Below the pieces are notes generated by a model. The model saw nothing but the letters and a program-made list of their open reading frames with translations, was not told the origin of the DNA and ran no database searches. Of a stretch of DNA of 64,000 nucleotides, positions 1 to 16,200 are shown piece after piece. The translations under genes were made by a program, and so were the position numbers. Numbering within the stretch: position 1 is the stretch's first letter; every line of letters begins with the position of its first letter. The stretch is from Dipetalonema caudispina (taxonomy: Eukaryota; Nematoda; Chromadorea; Rhabditida; Onchocercidae): contig JABVXV010000189.1 in assembly GCA_013365325.1 (NCBI GenBank), positions 1 through 64,000 of the forward strand, in the 5' to 3' direction.

Positions 1-3000
1 TTGCAAAATTACTAAAATTTCAACGGACAATAATTCTGGGATATTGTGGAATTTCATCTGAATCCCATCATAGATAAAAAATATTTAGCTATGGATAAAG
101 GGAAATATCATTTGCAATTTTCTTTCTAAATTTGCTAAAATTATGCAATGTTACTGATAATGGAGAATCTATTGAAATTTTCAAGTCTGAAAATTTACAT
201 TATTTAAATTTTATGCTTAGTATATACTCCAACGATTTTGAACACTATTCCAATGGGATTGCAGATTTCAATCCACTTGGTATGCATTTTTGTAGACAAA
301 GGAAATTGTTTTTCTTCTTTGTATTATGAAGATATGTGAAACATCCCGAGGAAAAGTCTCAGTTAAGAAGGTGAGACTTTACGTCTGATGAAGTGTGAAT
401 TGTTATTATTGAAATCTCGAAACTTCGTTCGACATTTTATAGCTGATCAACTGGGATTTGCTGCGGAGAAATTAAATTGGACAAATAAAAAGCGCTTGCA
501 AGTTGTGTAGGAGTTAATTTCTTGGGCTTTTACCAACCTTATTGTGAGATCCTAAAAATACCCAGGAGCATTTGATGTTTCTATTGAAATTTCCGAATAA
601 CTATCAACAATATACAGCAGTAATTATAAGGCTATAATAGAATGTCTAGGATAATGCATACAAGAGAAAGAGAAACGTTTTACAGAATTTGAACAATTGA
701 ATTTCACGTAATTTCCATTCAAGCACATCAACATTCCCATATTAATTAACTTAATTAACACTCAATTCACTCGTTTATGCTAGCTAATTAATGTTAATGC
801 TTTAAGGAATTGCAATTTCTCTGATTCACTTTTAGCTTCTTCAGTTTCTCTGACGTTCACTTTCCGAGCATTCATTTTTCGATACCCGCAAGTATGTCTT
901 ACAAATTTGAGCCATGAACGATTACAATTGGAAAATTTGACCTTCGATTGCATAATTTATAACTTGGAGAAAACAAATTTTTTATTAACAGATGATTTAA
1001 AAGACGAATTTTGGAAAGCGATAGTTCAATCAAAAAGAGTCTTATCAGTAAGAATCAAAATCTTTGCTGCAATCAATTGAATTGCTAAAAGTATATGATT
1101 GTTAGCAAAGGTGGTTTAATTTTATGTTGAGAATTAATTCCTCAACAAATTATTTACGTTTAGGTAGATGATGAATGTATCAATGGTGAAAAAGTAGTAG
1201 GGAAGGATGAGTGAATCGCAGAAGTATAAATTCATCGGCAATCATTTTCAGAATCTAAAGAGTTTTAATAACAGACGTTAAATTGAAATTACGAAACCAT
1301 AATTTGCCAATATTACTTCAATGCTAACTACAAAGCTGCTGAACTAAAATTGAGATTACTTTAATGATTCTCCCGGCAGAATAGCTATTCTAGTCCTATT
1401 TAACTGCTACAGAAACTTATAATTTATATTCCAATTCTGTTCGAAATTTTCATCTGGCTTTCACCTAGATCATGTCAAAAAAGAACTGCTCATGTAAACT
1501 TCTACAAATGATATTGTAAAAGAAGTAAAAAGACAGTATTCATAAAAATCTATATTAATTCCTCTACAGTTAATTAAACTTTAATGAATTCCAATAAATT
1601 ACTATACCTTATTGGTGTACATATTAACAGTAAGAGATGATATTTATAACAAAATATGCATTCCTTGAGAGAAGTGTATCCAACAACAATAAATTCCATT
1701 TCGATCATTATTCATTTTCGGTGAACAGACATGTAAAATAAAGGATATCATGAATGGAAAGTTCAGGTCGTCAGGTATTTCTCTCTTTGGTGTATTTCAA
1801 AAGAGAAAAGTATTTATCGTTTCAAGCAAAACTATCGATTTACAGCCTTTTGTATGATTCCTAATAATCTTACCATTCAATTGAACTATTTTTTCAAATT
1901 AATGAATTCAATTTTCCAGCATTTCTTGTTTAGATTCATTGATATGTTAGTTGCCAACAAATTTTCAACAATCTTTCGTTTTAAGATATATTTAGCTTAC
2001 TACTTCTCCTGTTATTATTGAAATTATCAGTTATTATTTGTTATCAAGGTTACTATCATAATAACTACTGCACTTCGTCACTTATTAAATTAAAATCACA
2101 GTAAAATGCTAACTATCATTACTATTTATTCATGATATTATTGCAATTTCTGCTATGACTTTTTCGTCACATAGTTCAATTTTGTTGATAAGAAATGAAA
2201 TAGCATAAATTAATTCTGATATCGTCTACATTTTTATTTGGAAATGATATATAGGTGACTGATAATCTCTTGATAAGACGATTTAATAGCATCAAATGAG
2301 ATCAGTATTTTTGTATTAATGGACAATTATTTCAAACTGCGTCCGCTAATAAATTGCGACAAGTATTATGAGGATTGATAAATTAAACTAATATTTATAA
2401 TTTTCATGAATGAAAGATTTTAATAAGTTCAAGTCATTACATGTTAAAAGATGTATTTTAAAAGAGAAAAATATTTATCGTTTCATGCAGGACTATCGAC
2501 TCTCGGACCTAATTCTGAAAAACACATTTACAGTAGGTTGAAAAAAAAGAATTACTATTCCTGTTCCATGCCAAATAATATCAGTAAAAGTTTGATCATC
2601 AGTTCTTCCCTCTCTTGCCGAACAGTGTTTAAAACATTTCTTGATGTTTGTTGCATGAACTCTATTATCCTAGATCATATAACACAGCTTTCAAACCTTT
2701 CACGAGTCAGCGAATTTTTAATCAACGCGACTGCGTCGTAATTTACTTGATATGAAATCTGTGATTTCAGGAAAGACTGTCAGTTCAGACTAGTAATTCT
2801 TAATTCTAATAATAAACAAACGTATCTCCCCTTCCTGTCAGGTCAGGCGACTCTTTATGTGAGTTTAGTACATCTTATTTGGGGATATTTTATAGCTTCA
2901 ACTTATTAAGCTTAGAAGTGCAGCAAATTCTGGCACAAACGGACATTTGTTATCCCATTGTATACACTTTAAAGACTGTTATAAAACCAGCGAAATTTAG

Positions 3001-4074
3001 TTCCTCGAAACAAGCAAGCCTATTTAACTCCTCATTCGATCTCCCATCCATGCAGAGAAAAATAAAAAAAGAAACCAAAATCCATGAAATGAAATGTTTA
3101 TTAATGATAAATTACAGCAGTATTTGATGTATGAATAAATGTAAAGGGAAGGGAACACAGATGAGATAATAACGGAACTAATTTGCTGTATAATCCTTTC
3201 AAATTTGACCATATGTTGAAATCAAAATAAAGTACAATAACCCATAATAAATGCTTGATGATGTTATAAGTGTAACTTCTAACTAATTTGAGAAGATACC
3301 CCAACCGTAATAACTGATATTATGCACACCACACAATAAATCAGATCTTGTTTCAACAATTTCCGCAGGTCAAGGAAGGAAGTGCCTGTTTTTCTGTTCA
3401 CTACATTAAAACGTCTTAAAAAAGCATATAGAATAGTTCCTACGTTGAGACTTTATCTTTGCTAAAATAGAAAAATCAACTAATTTTTTGTGACCCCATA
3501 ATTGATTATGCAGACTAAAAGTTTTAGGACCATCACAACGTATCTAACACTGCTATCAATACTACGCATCAAAAACAAAAACATATTATAGTTTGTGATC
3601 TTTTAACTTTATAGTTCCCTAAGCAACTGAATACGATCTTCAACACTGTCTTAACTATTACTTGTGTTAAAAGTGGGATAATTAACCTCCACAATAATAA
3701 AGGAAATTAAAAAACTAATATCTCTGTTCAATGCATATCCTTCTTTAATGATAATCGAAAATGAATTATTTCAAAGAGAGAGAGTTCACTTACGGATACC
3801 AATAGCAATATAAAGATCAAAGGCTGAAAAATTATTCCCTAACTTCTTATTACCTGTCAAGTTCAAAAAGATCCTCAGCACTCTCTACCACTCCCAATTT
3901 CTGCAAACTTATAAATAAATAATTAGACGGATAAAATGCATAGCTTAAGATTAAACAGAAAATTTGGAAACAATCGCAATGATATTATTTGCGTTCGACT
4001 AAAGAGTTATCAGATAAATTGTTACATGTGAAAAAGAAAAACTGAAATTTTGCAGCTTGAAACTTTTTATGAAA
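1..4074. other. Left-edge region without a confident gene
   Basis: About 4 kb of AT-rich sequence with only short, stop-ridden open frames. A plus-strand frame ending with a stop near 511 (containing NFVRHFIADQLG and KLNWTNKKRLQ) looks somewhat protein-like and could be the tail of a gene entering from the left, but no upstream exon can be joined to it. Two imperfect copies of a roughly 48-base element lie at 1791-1838 and 2452-2499. The right end presumably holds the 3' UTR of the minus-strand Rho gene. Confidence 0.5.
1791..2499 (+). repeat. Pair of imperfect direct repeats (about 48 bases each)
   Basis: Positions 1791-1838 and 2452-2499 share a core of about 48 bases with few mismatches: TGTATTT, then AAAAGAGAAAA, then TATTTATCGTTTCA and an ACTATCGA end. 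A further shared TCATGAATG lies upstream of both, at different spacing. No coding capacity or terminal inverted repeats are visible. It may be a fragment of a dispersed family or a local duplication. Confidence 0.6.
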
Positions 4075-6071
<1,997 letters not shown>

Positions 6072-9000
6072 ACGCGTAATGCCAATAAGAGGCTAGATAG
6101 TACTCTTAATAAATCCTATAAATTTTTGCTAACGATTGGTTTCCAGTATATAAGTAGTGCATAACTCGAGAAATCGTGACAGTAAATCCAATTTCCTCAT
6201 TCTTTCCTTTTACTAAATCATTGAATATGATCCCCTTCTTTTTAAATAAACACCAGATTTCTTTTTTTTTCCCAACTAAGGAGGAAGAAACGTTCAAACA
6301 CAGAAGGATTTTTGGAAAGACAGGATGTTGCTGCACTGTCTCTAGCACTTATTACTAATCTCTGTCCCCTTCACACATTACATCCTATTTTCAATTATTA
6401 TTTCCAAATAAGCGGCAAAATTTTGTGACCACAAACAAAGTGAAATTGATGCCAAACTTAGTTCATCCGATCACTTAGAATATCTTTCTTTTGTTCGCCA
6501 CTGAAGGAGGTTCATGTGCATGTGCCGGTGTGTTTATATAAAGAGGAACTATGGAGAATATCGATCCAAAACAGATGTGCAGTTGTTGTCAATTCTGGTG
6601 TATACTTCCAGTCATTGAAACAAAAACCATGATATGTAGGACATTGAAACAAATGAAACAGATATCAATCGAATGGAAATTGTACTAGAGGTTGAGTACG
6701 CACTGAACGACACTTGATGGCCTGCATCACTTCTGCTAGAAATTTCGTCGCTGTTACGGATACCATCATTCAATATGATTTATGATCAGATAAATGAAAG
6801 GTTAATCGAGAAGTACTATTGTTTGATCTGCGCATTGATACTGCTACCACTGTTTCTATTACCTGATGCAGCTCCAGCAGAAAAAAAACGTTAACACGGC
6901 CAAGGTGAAGTAAGTATTGAAACGATGATTTGACTGGTATGACTTCTCAATTTCTGCCTTAACTGAGAGCCAAACGAATATAGTTGTCGCACTAATAAAG
7001 GATTTTCGCCGGTAATCAGAATGGTTTAAGAATTACACGATGCTGTTTAATAGAAATAAGTTGATTACGTTCGAATCGTACCTTGTGATGATAAGTTGTT
7101 GGCCTATTATGTGTTTACGGGAGCTTGATATGGCTGATTTTGGATGGAGCAAGCTGAGACTAATGTGAAATAAATATCTTAGATTTGGAATGGAAAAGCC
7201 GACAAACAAAAAGGTTTTCAGAAACAATCCTATCATTTTTTTTTTTTTTTGGGATTGCTTGCTTGAAAATATCCACTAAATGTTGAATATGGCTGACAGG
7301 AATGGTGAAATTTAGTGCACGTGAACAGGGTACAATTATCAGAAAGGAGAGTTCCTGACATAACTAACTCAATGAAACCTTCGCTGAGATTCCGCATGAT
7401 CGATGTAAAAGTTTGACCAGAAGCATTCAGCTTATAGCTAAGAAAAGAAATTCTTTTTATGAAGGACATTTCATACTGATGACAATTCAAATAAGATTTT
7501 GAATATCGATATCGAGGATGGTTGCTTTTCCATAGCTCTCATCCACTTCTCCTCTCATTCAATTAATAGTGAAAAAGCGCGTTTGAGTTGTCATGCATTA
7601 GACAACTACTGGAAAATTCTAACAAGTTGCCATTGGCCACTTTCATTGCTCTCTGATGACGCGTTGGACGAAATAAACATTAATTTGCTGTGTCAAATGG
7701 TAAGAATCGATTCGTATTTGAAAGAATCATTTTCATTCTCATCAATGGCCAATTCCTTCATCAAGTCGTTTATGGAACAATGATTTGTTAAATTTGAAAG
7801 TATTGTAGTACGATTCATTGTCGAAATAGTAGCAAGGAAGAACAGCGGACTAACGTTGAAGAAACTTAGCGGCGCAGATGATAACACCGCCGCTCGGACA
7901 TTATGCACATAAGTTTTAAGTAGGCTGCGATGCATTTTCGAGATGCGAGTCATTGTACGTAAACAAGAGATTGGACTGTACTGTAGTTTTGCTTTTAGTG
8001 AAGGCCACTTGGTACTGTTTGGACCGAGCGAACCTAATATTTTCGACTAAAGGTTGCTGAGTTCCTTCATGAAAACGCAGTGGTGTGGATAATATAAAAT
8101 TGAGAAAGGAAGGGAATGTGGGAATACTGATATAGATCGTTTAGCTCACAGATAGACCAAGCTTTTGTTCCTATTTTATGAAAATGTGAAAAACAAAGTT
8201 TAAAATTTCGATAAGAGTTCAGACTGATATCAAAACAAATAACGATGCTCGAAAATGAAATCAACTATTTGTTGAGAAGTTCCGAAGTTTCCAAACGATA
8301 CCTAAATGGTAGCAATTTTTGAAAAACTTATATGAAAGTGTAAAGTATATTGCGGGTAAGTAAAAACAGCGCACAATTAAGCGTTGAAAAGAACCAAGTG
8401 AAGCTACAAGGTGTGTTTCGAGTGTTTCAATGAGGCTAACATGAAGATCTGTAAAATTTGAAGAGACCTGTGTTCATTACTGAGACCAGTGGAGTTTCTT
8501 ATGACACGGAATTGATCTATCAGGTTCAATTTCTGCTGCAAAAACATATGCATAAAAGACCAAACGTTTCCCGCAGAAAAGAGACAGAGTGCCCGAGGTG
8601 AGGCCGTAAGTTGTTTCGAAACAGTTTGTAAAGGCAAATCTTAACGTTCCTGATGTTAAGGAATGAGATGAGAGTTGATAAACTCTTCCATATTAGAAGT
8701 GTTCAGAACATGGATGCAAAATTTCCATAATCTGATGAATCGACTAGTCTTGTAGTCTCTATAAAGCCAAGACGACGATCACTGATTAGCGTCGAAGACT
8801 GAAAGTAGCAATAGTACTGGCAGGATCAGTGAGAAAAATTAAACAATTCAATCTCATACTTCAGGCTGAGAAACAATTTAAAAAAAAAAGCACAGAAGCT
8901 AATATAGTATCTCTAACATTGCCTTCCTTCTCGATTTTACTTAGAAATTGTAAGTGGATACTAACGTTTCTGGAAAATGGATGAACATACAAACGTTAAA

Positions 9001-10230
9001 CATTTAAAACAATCTTCCACTTAGGATATGAAATAAGGAATTCTGAAGCAGCATAATGTGTCGCACATTTATCAACAACTTTCTGGATAAGACAGTTATC
9101 GTACGTCTGAAATCAGGAATGAAAGGCATCATCAGATTTGGGTCACAGAAGCAAACGATATGTAACGGTAAGACCAATTACTTCTTTCTATATTATACAT
9201 TTAATAATGCATTAACTAAACAAATATCAAACTATTCTCTTTTAGAAATTCCTCTTCCCTGATGTGCTCTAATCCAAGTTTCTACTCTTAAACATAATTT
9301 GACTAAAGTATAAAACACACTGTTTTCACACATCCAACAGCACTTTGCAACCAATAACTGCAGCAAGCAAACAGTGCAAATCCCAGAAAGAATCTTCAAC
9401 TGCCACCCGACAGAAGCCACCCCTCAATAAACACAACATCTTACCTTCTTCACTTTCACATCTTGCTTAATCATCGTCTAACACTAACGCGTTCCGCGTC
9501 CAGTCGTAATGTGCAATAGTGACGTCTCATCTGATTGAATCTGGTTGATTTCATTTTTTTTTTTTGGGAAAGAGTGATTCTACTTGACCTTGGCAAGGAT
9601 GACCTTTCCTGGAATTATGTTTTCATTTTCAGATTTCGAGCTATAGATTAGATAATCTTCTGGTGTGCAGCATGATATGTGCGAGAAACATAATGATTCA
9701 CTTTACTTGTAATTTTTACAGATATTTCTTGAACAGTTTCAATTTTTTTTTCCTTTTTTCTTCTTATTAAGAATGGAACTGTGATTTCTCGACATGTCGT
9801 ATTTCGGCTTCGAATGTTAGAATTTCCATTGGTAGTAAGTTGACCGTCAATTCTAAAACATGTTTCATTTCGTTCGTTTTTTTTATTTTCCTCTCTTAAT
9901 AACTGAAACTTCGATTTCATAAAATCAACTTATGGGAATTAGATAAATTAAATTAAAGGTTTTCGCAAAGCTTATTTCGTTTTTACTAAAACATGTCTTC
10001 TAATCTTGGCGCGACATTGACCTCCAAGGGGTAATTGATTGATTAATCTATCAGTAATAATGACCATTCGCTGATGGTCTTCATGCCTCTTCTAAATTTT
10101 CCGCAGTATATCTCTTCACTCGCTTGCACAACAATATATCTATCCGGATGAGTGAAATTGGTAAGTGTGTCGAAAAAGTGATAAATGGAATGATAAATAG
10201 CTATCTAAACACATTGAAGGGCAAAAAACT
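6072..10230. other. Intergenic region upstream of rho-1
   Basis: Roughly 4.1 kb holding the rho-1 promoter/5' region and the 3' flank of the mannosidase gene. Several frames of 60-95 codons are open on both strands, but none shows a recognisable domain or coherent splice structure, apart from the Sm-like fragment at about 9056-9166 listed separately. Short homopolymer runs occur near 7239-7251 and 9550. Confidence 0.5.
9056..9166 (+). other. Possible degenerate Sm-like exon
   Basis: An ATG frame begins just after an AG (GAAGCAG, then CATAATG) and reaches a good donor, G|GTAAGA, at 9166/9167. The peptide contains FINNFLDKTVIVRLKSGM then KG, which resembles the start of an Sm/LSm fold, particularly SmF (F-x-N-x-L, then V-x-V-K-L-K-x-G-M, then K-G). 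The following D-x-x-M-N signature of Sm motif 1 is absent, and no second exon with Sm motif 2 was found downstream. It may be a relic, a divergent exon or chance. Confidence 0.25.
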
Positions 10231-13200
10231 CTAACTTATTGATATGAAAATATTGCTTTCTGGAATATTATCAAAGTAAGCAGAATAAGAAGTAGATTTA
10301 AATTTAAAAAAAAGAAGAAATCAGCCAGGCAGTAAATGGCAAAATCTGTTCCTCTTTTGAAAATTTTATATATTAAGTAAAAAAATGTATGGAACATAAA
10401 AAAGGAACAAATAAAATTTCCACCTTTTTTGGAGATTCTTGGATAGCTTTGATGCGGTCTAAATGGATTATTTCGCACAGATTTATTAAAAGTTTTTTTC
10501 TTTGTCGTTGCAAGGTTGAGTTCCACGATCGAGACAATATCGAATGCGGTAAACAAACCCTGTAGTGATAAAAAGTTCACTGTTATTCAATAATTCATGT
10601 AAAGTGGAGTAACAGGTACTCGAGTAAATTGAGAAAAAACTACTGGGCAGAAGGCGGTGATAACTGGAGATAAGGCTGATAAGCACCGGTTTCTTAATAA
10701 TGCTCAATATGCAGTCAGGCGACCCTTTCAAAGGGCATTGCATTGGAATGCGGATATTCCTTCATTATGGGGGCATTAAAATTTCATGAATTATTCATAA
10801 GAAATAATAGATTTTCATCATAATACCTTTATTTTTTTAACTTATAGCAGAAGACAAAAATGCTTACATTCAGGTTGATTTCGATAGGTTGCCCTAAATT
10901 TTTATCGTCATCACCTTGGAAAATATGCTCAAGGCGAATGATGATACGCTTTGGAGCAATCATTTCCATGGATAAAACATTGATAGCCAGTGGAAGTGAT
11001 CGATTCAATGCAGAATACTAGAAAATAAAGGGGCTGTTTTAGAACAATGGTTTATGAAAATTCATTGAAAACAAGTCAAATTTATCTCTTTTATTTCAAT
11101 GTTTGTTAATATTTTCATTTTATGAATCAAAACCTAACGAAAGTTGAAGGAAAAAGTGGTTGTTACTTCATCAAATAACCTCAGTAATAAATGCTTGACC
11201 ATAATCTCGTGGCGCTATTTTGCGCTCCGCAAATGTAATTAATGGCGAATTATAAAGTTCAAAAGCAAGTGGTCTATGGAATTTTGCCGAATCTTCGGGA
11301 CTTTCCATTATGATCCAATGTCGTCCTCGAACAACCAACCCTTGTCCAGTATCACCTAACTCATCCAGTGCTTCACCGACACCGAAATTGTCATCATAAA
11401 ATAATCTGCGATGGAGCTGGAAATAAATTTCCGATTCACTTCGATTCGATGTTTAATGCTGAAAATCCCCATTTACTTTTACCTATTTGAAAATTGAATA
11501 GATATAAGACAAATTTGTACAATAAAAATCCATACGTAGTACCATTAATTCAATTTGTCCATCATTCAGGCTGGTACCACCATGAGAACGATCAGTAAGT
11601 ACGGTTAGCTGGTTTAGCGAATCTTGAATATAAATACGACTATTTACAGGATAGTAGTTTCCTGCTATCGGTTCCGTGTTGGTATACAAAAATGACGGAT
11701 AATGGTTTCTACTAAAAGAAACTTCAGAAAGAATTAATATTCGTAAAGATGGAACAAATTGTGAAGTGATGATGAAGTAAATTGCGGAAATACTTTAGGC
11801 GGCAAACGTATATCCGGTAAAAATAGAAAAATAAAAATAAGAACAGAAAGAATATAATTTAGCAAAGTTAATCTGTTACTACAGAAGTGTACTTACGTTC
11901 TTTTCATCATTTGTCTTCCGTTTGAATCGGTATAAAATATCCCCGCCGAATTTATGTCTGTCGTATATCGTGTAATGATTTCCTTTGTTACTGGATTCCT
12001 AAATCGGAAAATAACAAGCGGGGAAATTCGAAATTTGTAGCAAAAATTCAAAAATTCAAATCGGACTTAATCAAATAATATTACAAATATCATTCTTCGG
12101 AGATAGGAAGAATGATAAATACTGCAGTTATCAATTTTATTCTGCTATTATCAGAAATATGTCATTTGGGCTGTTTTTTTCAAAGACAGTTGGAAAAACA
12201 TTCTGATTTGTTCTCAATAAAAATTGAATTTTACGCATACTCGATCTCTTTTGGTATCGGCCCAATTGTCCATTCAAATTCCACTAAATTCTTTCCACTA
12301 TATAAACGAATCACTTGACTAATCCATGGAGCAATGATCTGCCTTGTCTCATTTATCAATGAACCCTATAAATTAGGTAAAATTTTCTATCGCTTATTTT
12401 TTATTGGTCCCTGGTATTATCAGATTTAAGTTCCCAGACAGGTAACAAACTGGATACCACAATATACTGTGCTGTTGTAATATTTGATATCCGCTCTGCC
12501 TGAGTACCGTTCGGTCGGAAAATATAAGCTCCCGATGATTGATTTAGATAGTTTGAGAAACCCATTCCTTTGTAAACAAGGAATTCTTGCTTGAATGCAA
12601 TGGTTTTCCCGGTTTTCCGGTTCTTCATTGATACCAGTTGTCCAGTGCCATCAAATGTGAGTTTGATGTACTGCAAATTTAGATTTAAACAGACGTAATT
12701 CACAACTGTAAATTTAACATTAATGTTGCGATTTATAAAGAAAAAATGACGGAATCGTTTTTATATTTGAAAAGTCTCGGAATTTTGAATTTTAAGTTTT
12801 ATTTTTTAAATTGCTAAGAAATGTAACAAAAAAATTTATGCTCGTTTGATTTTTTGATCTACTCGATCCTACCCAACCATTTCATCTTCTTGCTAATTTA
12901 CAAATGACAATTTAATTCGAATTAATTATTATATAGAATTTAGCACATCTGAAAGCATTACCTCATTTCTCATTGTAGTTGTATTGCCTTTCTTATATTC
13001 TTTTTTGTTTGCCTTCTGTACTAAACGATGCTTCGCATATTCGACCATTTTTATGGCCCTAAAATTTCTATTCCTCAAAAATTAAAAATAAATTACCATT
13101 GAAATGTTAGTTATTATCTCACAAATCATTCCAAAATTTTATAAAATAATAGAAGCAGTACGAACGTTTGATTAGATAAGAAAAATGTTGTGAAGCCAAG

Positions 13201-16200
13201 CGCGGGTATGTTTGCTGGAATAAGCAATTCGTAAGGAGCACTTAATGATTTTTTGAGTTGTACGCCATTGTAGAATACCTTATTGATCTGGAAATTGATC
13301 GGATTATATCTTTTTACCAATTTTTTTCAAAATTCAACCACCGTCCAGAAAGCTTTTGTATGAAATATTTAACTATTTCCTTCAAAAAAACAATTGACAA
13401 TCTAATTGCTATGGTAGATTAAACCAGACAGTACAGTAAGACTATTTAGAACGACAAGTACGACCGTCTTAGGTGTATATTTGACGCCCCTAGAAGAGTT
13501 AATGACTGGAAAGTCACAGGGATTTTTAACAATCTTTAAAAAAAGAAACAACAGCTTTGCACTTTGTACATTTATTTATCTTCTAAATTTCGGTAACTTC
13601 TTGGAATACTTATTGGCTATTCAGGAATTTCATTGAGTTATGGTCTCAATGTAAGTCGACTAATTTTGTATTTAAATGAAACAATTTTCTTGTAATAATT
13701 TGCATTTTACATTCAAAATTCATAAGAACAAACCTGAACATCAATTAGTTTTCCGTCGAATGACCAGACAGTAGCTAATTGCGAATAGAGGGGAATCCGT
13801 AATACAGTACTCAGCGGATGAGAATTTGAATTATATACAACAATAGTTACGTTACCGTACAATCGGAAAAATTAAAGAACAGATGAAAAAAGCAAAAGTA
13901 TTCAAACAGTGCTTTTCCCGGCATTACGACGAAATTACTAAACAGCGAATACGATTAAAGTTCGCAAGGAGATAATGTAAAAATTTCTTGGCGTTTCCGA
14001 TAGTTTTATATTTTAATCACTCAATGCTACCGAAATTCCCGAGCTTTCTCGGGAGGGTTGACTTAATGTTATTTTGAACATTGTTCGGATTTTTCTTCTT
14101 CTATTAGCATGTAATCCGACACCTACTTTTGTAGACAGAGCGGGAATAGTATGAAACAGAGGATAAGAGGGTACAATAGTATCGAAAGAAGAAACCTGGT
14201 TGAATTACATACGGTTACGTTGACATCACGACAGATGATTTGTTTTTCGGGAACCATTCCGTTCAATTTTGGAGTTAATTTCATAAATATACTGTTAATA
14301 GTTGCCTGAAAGTATAGAAAAAATGTGATATATTGGCTATATTTCTTTTTTAATGAAGTTGCAAATCTGCGAATTTTTTTGTCAAATATCTTCTATAACA
14401 TTGTAATCATTGTCATTCTGGCCAATGAAAATTTTGCAAACTTGTCCTAGAATTAAGAGTAGATTTTTTTCAACGGAACTGTTTTTGTTAACCATTGTTT
14501 TGCATTTCTTTTAATTTTGAAACAATAAAAAGATATTGCGATAAATAATGAATACTTCGGCTTCGTCCCAACCTCGAGAAAGGCGAAGTTCATAATCTCT
14601 GGTCACGTTTTCCCGTGCTGTACCACTGAAATGAAGGGTTAGGGTAAAACGTGAATGATAACATTCTCGTGATGTTGTCTTAATATAAATACAAGTTAAC
14701 GTAGAAGCCATTTAGAATGTTTGCGCATAACACGTGAGCCATTTTGGTTATTGTTTTTTAGTTAAAATATTGAAGAGATTTCAAGAGATAAAAATGAAAA
14801 TTCTTTTCTTGCCAAACTTTCTTCATAATCTGACTTATTTACACTAAATTTTGAAAGAATCTTTGTGGGATCGAGAAAAATTAAGCGTTGCAAGAAATAA
14901 AAGTATTACGTAACAGCATCATGATGTTGCGCAAGTGCTACAGCATTCTGCAATACGCTATTGTTTGTCATTTGCATTGTAGATGATTGAAATTGCTTAA
15001 TGAGCTGTAATAATGCGGTGATTTAAGCCACTATCTGTGTAATAAAATAAATAATAAATACATTTCAAATTTTTGCAACCGCATGAACAAATTACTTTAC
15101 CGCCTTTTCTTGGGTAGAAAGTAACCAAACTTTAAGCATTCGAAAACTAAAAAGTATGTTTTCTTTTTTTCGGTCGAAGAGAATTCATTTAAATCTATTG
15201 TGTTTTAAACTTGTTAACTTGAAACTTAAACAAACGTACCTGTAACAGTGCACTACTTTGTCGAATGAAGCCTTTAAATGTAGGCCTACTAGTGAAAAAA
15301 CCAGTCCAATAACTGTGATTAGCGGATGCATACGGAAAAAAGTCATCCAATTTTAGTGGTAATCTTGGACGTGCTTCTTTTAGCGCCATCACATAACACG
15401 ATGGTGTTGAGTAAAAGATATTCATTTTTGCACTTAAAGTCTAAAAAGATATTATTACTGTAAAACTTTTCATGATTTAAATTTGAGCTATTCGAACAAA
15501 CCCATTTATTTATAATTGTTTAAGATATACTTTGTTTTTTCGAATAAGTGAAATGAGTTTATCGAGATTAATATACCACTGATTTGCTGCCGTATATTGA
15601 AAATCACCTCCCATTAGAAGCATCACATGATTGGTTCGTTGATGTGTAGCCTAAGAGAGAAATTATCAAGGAAGTTTGTCTTTCAAAGTTGACACACTAA
15701 TGTCATAATTATCAAAATTAAAATTGAAATAATTAAAATCCGTTCTTTTTCACATATTTACCAGCAATTTTTTTTTTAATTCAAAATATATGCAACACTG
15801 AAAAACCTGTCTTTTAACATATTCAACAAATTCGTTAACACGTTCCACAGCATTATATTCTTCTAGATATGCCTGATCCATAATTGGTTCATCCAAACAT
15901 TCACGATCAAAACAAAATCCTGGTGGTGGGCCATAACTATCCGAATAAAATGTACCTGTTAAGATGTTCGTTTCTGAAATATTCTTGAGATTAATTAGAT
16001 ATCATTGAGATGATGTTTTTTATTCGTTGCACAGATACCATAATGTAATTCTTACTAAGATCATCGGAACTATTCCAAACAAATTCCAGGCTTGAATTCT
16101 GTACACGATTTTCTTTTTCTAAGAAGTGAAGACGAGAAAAAAAAAGAGCTTCGAAATCCATCTGCAAGAAATCGATAGAAATTAGTTTACTTTTTAATTC

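Noticed and set aside
1..330. 65-codon frame at 132-329 as an exon
   Set aside because: No acceptor AG before it, no partner exon and no recognisable family; consistent with chance in AT-rich DNA.
7040..7090. GTTCGAATC, reminiscent of a tRNA T-loop
   Set aside because: No matching acceptor stem, anticodon arm or D-loop could be folded upstream.
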